From: Xestospongia bergquistia
Lineage: Eukaryota > Porifera > Demospongiae > Haplosclerida > Petrosiidae
Direction: 5' to 3'
NCBI GenBank assembly: GCA_963965975.1
Contig: OZ014419.1
Coordinates: 4,119,677-4,183,676 of the forward strand
DNA length: 64,000 bases
The notes under the pieces were generated by a model. That model did not search any database, was not told the DNA's origin, and saw only the letters and a list, made by a program, of their open reading frames with translations. Position numbers and translations under genes: made by a program. Shown here piece after piece: positions 57,570 through 64,000 of the stretch (position 1 is the first letter of the stretch; each line of letters starts with the position of its first letter).

Positions 57570-60200
57570 TCTGTATGAACAGAGTCCATGATATGTCGAC
57601 AGACCGCCTTTATTAGACCAGAGATGACCCTTGCTGAAGAGAACATTTGTCATTGAAGATGGTTATTCTTCTGTTTGCTCTAAGTTAAAATCTGTCTCTT
57701 CTTTTCTCCTTCTTTGGGTTGAGTGGTAGATGACAGGAAACCACCAAATACCTGAATTGATAGATGGATGAATTAATTATGTAACAGTAAATCAATTCTC
57801 TTTATTAGATGTTAGCAAATATCTAACTTCGAAGTGGAAATGAGTGATTTTCTTGTTAAAAAGTTTCAATAGATTCATTGCTCATAGCATCATTAAAGGA
57901 GACATTGACTTTACCATCAGATAATATGTTAATAATTAATTCCACTAACAGTCTGATAGTCATCTGTGTGTGGAAATATCTGCATTACGAGCTTCTTAAT
58001 TTTTCATTTGTCAAATTTAATAACAACTTGTCCAATAGCTGACTTAGCATAATCCTTCAATTGACCTTTAAGTACAAACTACATAAAGAGATAGGTCATA
58101 ATATAATATACAATATAATTCACAGATCATTAGACACTACTTATTAAATATTTATAATTATATACTATACACTTTCAAATAAAGTGATAAAGATCACTAT
58201 GAATAAGAGAATAGATTCCACATAGGTTCTACAAAATAGAAATAGTCTTTAAAGGATCACATGCTATTTGGCCTTCATTAGTAACAAGTACAAAATGTAC
58301 ATGTACCTATACATGTACAAGTACACATGCTAATGTTTATACCTTCATCATATCTTTGACTAGGTTAACTATATCTATCACTAATTCTTGTTCAACGGAT
58401 CCTTGTAGATAGCAATGTTGACCTCTAACATGAGTCTCACCTACAACAGGTTTGAGATCTTTAAGCCTTTCTAGTGTCACTGCAGCCACAGCGTTATCAC
58501 CAGTGAGTTTCTAATGTAATGATACAAATAACAAATAGTCATAATATATCACTACTATGTGTAATGTTTATATTATGTACATGTACAAACAAAGCATTAG
58601 TCACTAGGTATGGTGGAACTTTATTCATCTAATGACATTGGGCAAATTAACTGGCAACATTATTGTACAGTCACACAATATTTTATCCTACGCAATTTAT
58701 TGTCCTAGGATCAAAAATTGCTGGTTGTTTTTTATCCCACCCTGCAATTTTATATCTGCATGCATCACTATCTTTCCAAACTGAACAAAGAGTCCTTTGC
58801 CGAGTAAAATAACTGATTCAAGCCTTTTTGGCACATGATATACTGCTCAGAGATTCACACTTGTCAAGATCTAGCTGGAAAAAGAAAGTATGTCTGAGAA
58901 AGATGACCTATATATAATTGATGAAGCTTCTCTTTATGTGTCAGAGAAGAAATATCCAGATGGAGCCAGTTCAACTAGGAAAATAATAATTAGTACAAAG
59001 GCAGAAAAATTTCCAACATTGATCCAACATTGGGACATATGAGGCTTAAGAAAACTGTAAGACAAAATAGGGAATGACTTATGTGGAAAGGTACATGAAT
59101 TGATGCCAAAAAAGTGGTTAAGTTAGTTTAAAATTTAGTGTTGTTTTATATCAACATATGTAGGTTGCTACTTCTAATAAATGTCAGAGGATGAACAAAA
59201 CCCAATCGCCACAACAATGAGCTTCATACCATATCAGTATATTCTCCATGGTAACATGTGGCAATTGACTTTGTCAGCCCAATATCTCCAACATCTAGAA
59301 ATAAGAATCATCACTGAGTTAGATTATTTTACAAAATTGGTGGAGGCCATTCCCTTGCCTACCTATGGTGTTGCTGAAATTTTATTCAAAGTGATGGATC
59401 ATTACTGAGTAAAATTATAGAACAATATTCATATAAGTCATATTTGCCACAGATTTGTATGAGAATGGGTCTTTCTAAATTGTTGACAAGTGGCCAAGAC
59501 AGAGAGTTTAGATGCCAACTCGAAATTCAAAAGTTTATTACAGTTTTTGAAATATACTAACATTATCAGCCCTCCAACAAAGACAAAATAAAATATTTAT
59601 GTTAACATAAAATATTATATAAAATATAAGAAGTTATATTTTTTAGACAAGAATATAGCAAGTCATTTAGTGGCCCAGGATAAAATATATTTAGCAAACC
59701 GTTTTTATCCTAGGATAAAATATTGCAAACCATTATTTATCCTAGGATAAAATATTGCAAGCAATTTATTATCCTAGGATAAAATATTGCAAGCATTTAC
59801 TATCCTAGGATGAAATATTGCAAGCAATTCATTATCCTAGGATAAATTTAGTGCAGATAGGAGAAAATCATGCAGCAATATTTTATCCTAGGATAAAATA
59901 ATTCTGCAATATTTTATCTGGTTGGACAAATTTTATGTAGGATAATAATTGCCATGACAGGACATGTACATATAAAAGTGGTGGTTTCAATGCATAAATG
60001 GACACATTAACCTGCATATATTTGAGCTTTGCTCCTTCAATTTAACTTGTGTAGACAGCACTTTATCAATAACTGTCTAGGAGGCCAAGTTGATTGATAG
60101 TAGCACCTGAATTAACTGCCTCAGTTATAGCACTGTAACCCAGAAGTGGTCAGTCACTGTAACAAAGTCTCTTGGTTTAATATATGGAAGAATATATCAT
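57570..60200 (-). pseudogene. MYCBP2-like family fragment, copy H, split by a transposon
   Basis: Read on minus: 60190-59956 (degenerate CAAGTTGATTGATAGTAGC region, as in copy F), interrupted by the 58666-59955 element, then 58665-58610, then the 56-codon exon 58510-58343 (KLTGDNAVAAVTLERLKD, GSVEQELVIDIVNLVKDMMK) with the same borders and length as copy E 47920-48087. Next come about 58085-58020 (LKGQLKDYAKSAIGQVVIKF), then 57960-57835 (LLVELIINILSDGKVNVSF). Exon order is the same as in copy E. The 56-codon exon is fully open here. Confidence 0.7.
58666..59955 (+). mobile_element. Integrase-bearing transposon relic with 32-bp subterminal repeats
   Basis: Inserted in copy H; the homologous site in copy F (about 53395) is uninterrupted. 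An N-terminal frame at 58889-59020 (MSEKDDLYIIDEASLYVSEK, YPDGASSTRKI) resembles the start of gypsy-integrase-derived (Ginger/GIN-type) proteins. 59260-59590 encodes a broken integrase core: AIDFVSPISPTSRNKN, then DYFTKLVEAIPLPTYGVAE, then a degenerate SGQDREFRC block where the second catalytic Asp is expected. The right part (59700-59930) carries about five units of 32 bp around the palindrome TATCCTAGGATA plus AAATATTGCAA. The left end also has CCTAGGAT and ATATTTTATCCTA. Exact ends and target duplication were not resolved. Confidence 0.7.
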
Positions 60201-61425
60201 AATAGAGAATATACCTAATGGAAATTGAGACAATAATTACATGTTATAATAGTACACACATGTATGTGATAATTGGATTTTTAATGGAAGTTATGGTACA
60301 GGAGATAAACTGCAAAATAAATAAACAGCTAAATACAGTGGTAAATGAATGAATAAATTGATGGATAGATGAATGAACAAGAGGAACTACTCAACATTGC
60401 AGTATATCTGCTTTCTTACTTGAAGTTTAATTCCAGCAGAAACACTGTGTAGAAGAGAAATGAGATCTTGTATTAACAGAATCTCTCTTCTTCTCTTTCT
60501 TTGGATTGAGTGATAGACAAAGGAGACCACCAAATATCTGAATGTATAGATGGATAGATAAGTAAATGAATAAATTATATGAATGAATAGATGGTTGCCA
60601 TTGGATGGATGAATGAATGATGTAACAGTACATCAATTTTCCTTACCCATGAAGTTAATAATCTAAATAATCTAAGTACCTCAATTTTACACTCTTTTTG
60701 TATAGCAACAGTGAGTCAACCTGATGAACAGGCATAGTAGCAGGTTCATCAGGTTGACCCACTATTTCAACTTGTCTAGCTCATGTGTTATTTTGAACTC
60801 CATCTAAATGCACAATTTTACACTGTTTATCAACTTCAAGTACTATGAGAGTCTTTTAACCATCATGACTATTAGATAGAAATACTAACTACTTATCTAC
60901 ATATCACTTTGTCCAATCATCTGTAAATCCATTCCTCTTTTTTAAAATTTAAGTCCATCCATCCATCAGTCTACCCACCCATACATCCATCAATCTACCC
61001 ACCCATACATCCATTAATCTACCCACCCATACATCCATCAATCTACCCATCCGTCCATCTATTCATCCATTCTTACTCCAGAGTCCTCTGGTTATCAACA
61101 TGAATGAAGGCTGCAAATATCTTGATTGCTTTATCGCAGACCACAGTAATAAAATAAGGCATAGCACATGTTCATCATGAGATTCTCAGAAGGTTTCAGT
61201 AGATCCATCAGTTAGGCCATTGCTCATAGCATCATTAGAGGAGACTTTGAGTTTACCATCAGATAATATGTTAATAATTTACTCTACTAATGTGCCCTGT
61301 AAATATAAAAATGCAGTGTCCATTTACTTCTGTGTTAAGTATTCTGTCCATTAGTAACACGCATGTCTTATCCATCAATCTGATAGTCATCTATGTATTG
61401 TACATCTAGAGAGGAGATCACATGA
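60200..61425 (-). pseudogene. Further degenerate MYCBP2-like family fragments
   Basis: 60240-60480 matches 51060-51250 (GCAGTATATCTGCTTTCTTA, TTTAATTCCAGCAGAA). 61185-61280 repeats the LINILSDGK exon of copy H (57960-57835). 61290-61420 matches 51434-51555 (CCATTTACTTCTGTG, ATCTATGTATTGTACATCTA). All lie in the same orientation as copies F and H. 60655-60730 recurs at 63545-63610. No open gene remains. Confidence 0.65.
60950..61075. repeat. CATC-rich minisatellite, about 30-bp period
   Basis: Four to five copies of a unit like ATCTACCCACCCATACATCC followed by ATCA, arising within shorter CCATCCAT repeats. Confidence 0.88.
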
Positions 61426-62467
61426 TTATCACATGACATTGTGAAATATCATGATGTAACTATCAAGTTGTTAACATAACAACATCTTGTTATTTGACTA
61501 TCACATGACTTACTTCTCTGAGTATGACAGACCATTCCAGGCTTGATCAGTGCAATAGAAGGAGCTGCAAAAGATACATATTCTCAGACCAGCTGTCTTC
61601 AATCCTGTGAACATCTTCTTTTAACAACTTCTACAATGACAGTCTCCTCTTTTTGTTTATCATTTATGGTTCTTGTGAACTTTCTCACTCTCTCTTTTGG
61701 TCTCCTAAAGTAATGTCTCTGACATTATATGTTTGGCCATCTCCTGTTAAAATAGAAGACATGTAAATCATATAGCATGAGTGGGAGGGGATAGTTAGTG
61801 CATAACATGTACATGTAAATCAATGTATATATACATATATTGGGAGGAGCCATCAATCTTAGCACACTGTTAGGGATAGTTTGGAAAATGGCAATTATAT
61901 TTCATTACATTACATTGCTTTACCTGCTACTGATCCATTAATACATACTTGTATATCATAAGAACCAGCTAACATTGGTACCCATGTCACAGTTATATGT
62001 ACCATTCTTATGTGAGGTAACAGCCATATAACCTACACTCCTGTAGTAAGAGATAATACATTAGATGTAACACATATACATGTATGCTACTTACCCTTAT
62101 ACTTTAGGAACATAGAACCACAATTCCTCAAAGGAGTAGTCAGAATAAGGCTATAAGTAGATTATTCTTTCATATGACTGCTATCAATCTGTCCATCTGT
62201 CCATCCATTGATTCACTTAGCATCATTATAGAAATTGACTGATAGACATGGTTTGTTCCTAATATACATAATATAAACTCAATCTGTTTACTGACAACTG
62301 GAGTATATGTTGTCTTTAGTTCAAGATCTGATGTATTAGAATAAACAGAACAATCTGATTAAAACATATAACAGATAAATGATTAGATTAATAGATAGCT
62401 AGATGTATGAATGGATCAATACCAATAGCTGTATTCTTTTCATACATTTAACAGTGTATAGATTAGA
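61426..62467. other. Unassigned stretch with weak exon-like pieces
   Basis: Read on minus, about 61745-61690 encodes GDGQTYNVRDITLGDQKRE before a stop. I do not recognise the family. The remainder is AT-rich with short GATGGATG-type runs and no clear signals. Confidence 0.35.
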
Positions 62468-63546
62468 AATTCATGTTCATTATTCTTTTTCAGTATGGAC
62501 TTTCTCCATTACAACTTCACCTTTACATTCTCTGTTAGTCAAAGTACAAGCTTACAAAAGGTACATGTAGACATAGTGTTGTATCTACAAACCACTTACT
62601 GATGCATGATTATTGGTGGTGGAAAAACATGAGTAATAATTACACTGTCAGTGACTGTTGGTGGAGAGTAACATATCTAGTTATGTTCTGAGTCTCTTCC
62701 TGATCTTTTGTCTAAATAAGGAAGTAGATAGTTTGTAATGATCTATTAGTTAACGACCTTGAGAAATAAATCGAAGTGAAGAAATGGATCCTTGAGTATA
62801 TTCTAGTAATGAAAATCATTACTGGAATATACTTTTGGATAAATACTTAGGATATTGTCTAATAATTAGGAACATTAAAACTGGTAATACAACTCACCAT
62901 AACTTGTTTTGCAAGTTGAGCTCGTAGAGTTCAAGAAACGAGGGCTAACAACTTTGAAATAACAGCTGGAAAATTTAATAGTTCCTCTTCACTAGAAATT
63001 CCTTCTAAATAAATTTAAAAAGTGATAACAAGATTATTGAATGTTGTCCTAGTCAAGATTACTGAGTAGATTACTGAGTAGATTACTGATCACTGTTTTC
63101 TACTGTGTGTATTTATTCAAAATTGGAACTTGAGAAGATCACAGTTATTGAGAATATACAAGTGAGTGCTAGCATGCTTAACAGTGGTGGTAGTCATATA
63201 ACATACTTGTTATAATGGTGAGGCAAAAACAAACCGACAAATTTATTTCTCAAGGTCGTTAACTATAATAGGTCATCACGAACTATCTACTTCCTTATTT
63301 AGACAAAAGATCAGGAAGAGATTCAGAGCATAACTAGATATGTTACTCTTCACCAACAGTCACTGACAGTGTAATTATTACTCATGTTTTTCCACCACCA
63401 ACAATCATGCATCAGTAAGTGGTTTGTAGATACAACACTATGTCTACATGTACCTTTTGTAAACTTGTACTTTGACTAACAGAAAATGTAAAGCTGAAGT
63501 TGTAATGGAGAAAGTCCATACTGAAAAAGAATAATGAACATGAATT
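62468..63546. repeat. Inverted repeat, about 305-bp arms, 469-bp spacer
   Basis: The left arm 62468-62771 is the inverse complement of 63241-63546, with a few substitutions and small indels. Shared runs include AGTATGGACTTTCTCCATTA, ACATAGTGTTGTATCTACAA and TACTTCCTTATTTAGACAAA (one orientation given). The spacer holds no recognised gene. The arms have no obvious TIR-type termini, so this may be a segmental inversion-duplication rather than a transposon. Confidence 0.85.
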
Positions 63547-63690
63547 AATCTAAATAATCTAAGTACCTCAATTTTACAATCTTTTTGCATAGCAACAGTA
63601 GTAGTTGAACAGGTTTATAGCCATTTCGTCTAACAAAATGTACAGTTGTCCCATTTTGTCTAAAAACTAAATTGATTTAAATAACAGTAA

Positions 63691-64000
63691 TTACAAAGAT
63701 ACCCAATGGCTATATGCCCTAAGTTCTTTTAACATATAATCTCCTGCTTCATACTTTTCCTTAATAGTTTTCAGGCTGTTCTTGTGGTTTCTGTACTTTC
63801 TTCTCCTTCTTCTTGGAAGCCCTCCTGCAGCCAACTGCATTAAACTGACTTCTGTTGCAGCTTGTTCAGACTTGAAAAGGGTGACTGCCTCGTAAATGTT
63901 TGGGTGTGATTTCCCAGCAAGTTTCTTCATTTTACTATGGTATCCTTCAGCATTGTTATTAATGCAAGGACCCTCTTGTGTATAAACATAGCACGAACAA
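63691..64000 (-). CDS. MULE-like transposase C-terminus, cut by the window edge
   Basis: The frame is open from the window edge to a stop at 63691-63693. It includes PCINNNAEGYHSKMKKLAGK, then SHPNIYEAVTLFKSEQAATE, a basic PRRRRRKYRNHK block and ends in SHWVSL. The pattern NN-x-EGYHxKxKK...HPNIxE...F..EQAATE is familiar from the C-terminal part of MULE-type (often FLYWCH-associated) transposase-like proteins in animals. The DDE core would lie upstream, outside the window. No stops or shifts are seen in this part. Whether it is an active transposase, a domesticated gene or a relic cannot be judged from 100 codons. Confidence 0.65.
   Translation of the reverse strand, partial: CSCYVYTQEGPCINNNAEGYHSKMKKLAGKSHPNIYEAVTLFKSEQAATEVSLMQLAAGGLPRRRRRKYRNHKNSLKTIKEKYEAGDYMLKELRAYSHWVSL

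Overview
The window looks like nuclear DNA of an early-branching animal, most probably a sponge. This is inference from AT-rich composition, very short introns with GT/AG borders, exon remnants of plexin-like (Sema/PSI/IPT) receptors, FN3/Ig surface proteins and a MYCBP2-type RING-Cys-relay E3, and abundant small TIR elements. No bacterial-style operons or tRNA/rRNA genes are visible. Almost every coding remnant carries stops, frameshifts or lost splice sites, so this reads as a repeat-rich, pseudogene-rich accessory region. Layout: (1) Bases 1 to about 31,890 are one satellite array. Its basic unit is 126 bp: a 78-bp block plus normally two 24-bp submotifs, which vary from one to four per unit. 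Duplications of 126, 252, 369 and 519 bp, about 3 kb and about 17 kb are layered on it. The consensus unit is open in one frame on each strand, but individual units carry many stops and frame changes, so I call it satellite rather than gene. (2) A minus-strand LTR retrotransposon (15,786-20,873) sits inside the array. Its domain order is gag, protease, integrase, reverse transcriptase, RNase H. Integrase before RT is the Ty1/copia-like order found in the unusual Ty3/gypsy group called Gmr1-like. Its LTRs are nearly identical, but its single gag-pol frame has six stops and a frameshift. (3) 31.9-32.2 kb holds a decayed PHD-finger C-terminus, possibly from a transposase. (4) 32.2-44.4 kb holds three paralogous remnants of a plexin/semaphorin-related single-pass receptor: copy A on plus (33.7-39.6 kb), copies B and C on minus (43.0-40.9 and 44.4-43.9 kb). 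A has three PSI domains, IPT domains, one membrane helix and a short tail with NPxY-type and YEEL motifs. Copy B is split by a 512-bp hAT-like element with a perfect 8-bp target duplication, and copy A provides the empty site. (5) 44.5-46.6 kb is a decayed Ig/fibronectin-III gene on plus. (6) 46.8-61.4 kb is a scrambled field of duplicated, partly inverted fragments of a gene with a MYCBP2-like RCR/RING module. It is interrupted by TIR elements, microsatellites, a GC-rich 24-25-bp minisatellite that abuts an interstitial telomeric TTAGGG tract (57,450-57,569), and an integrase-bearing transposon relic. (7) 62.5-63.5 kb is a 0.3-kb-arm inverted repeat. (8) The right edge cuts a MULE-like transposase C-terminus on minus. 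No intact host gene is demonstrable. The most notable items are the Gmr1-like element, the layered satellite, the plexin-like family and the minisatellite/telomere junction.
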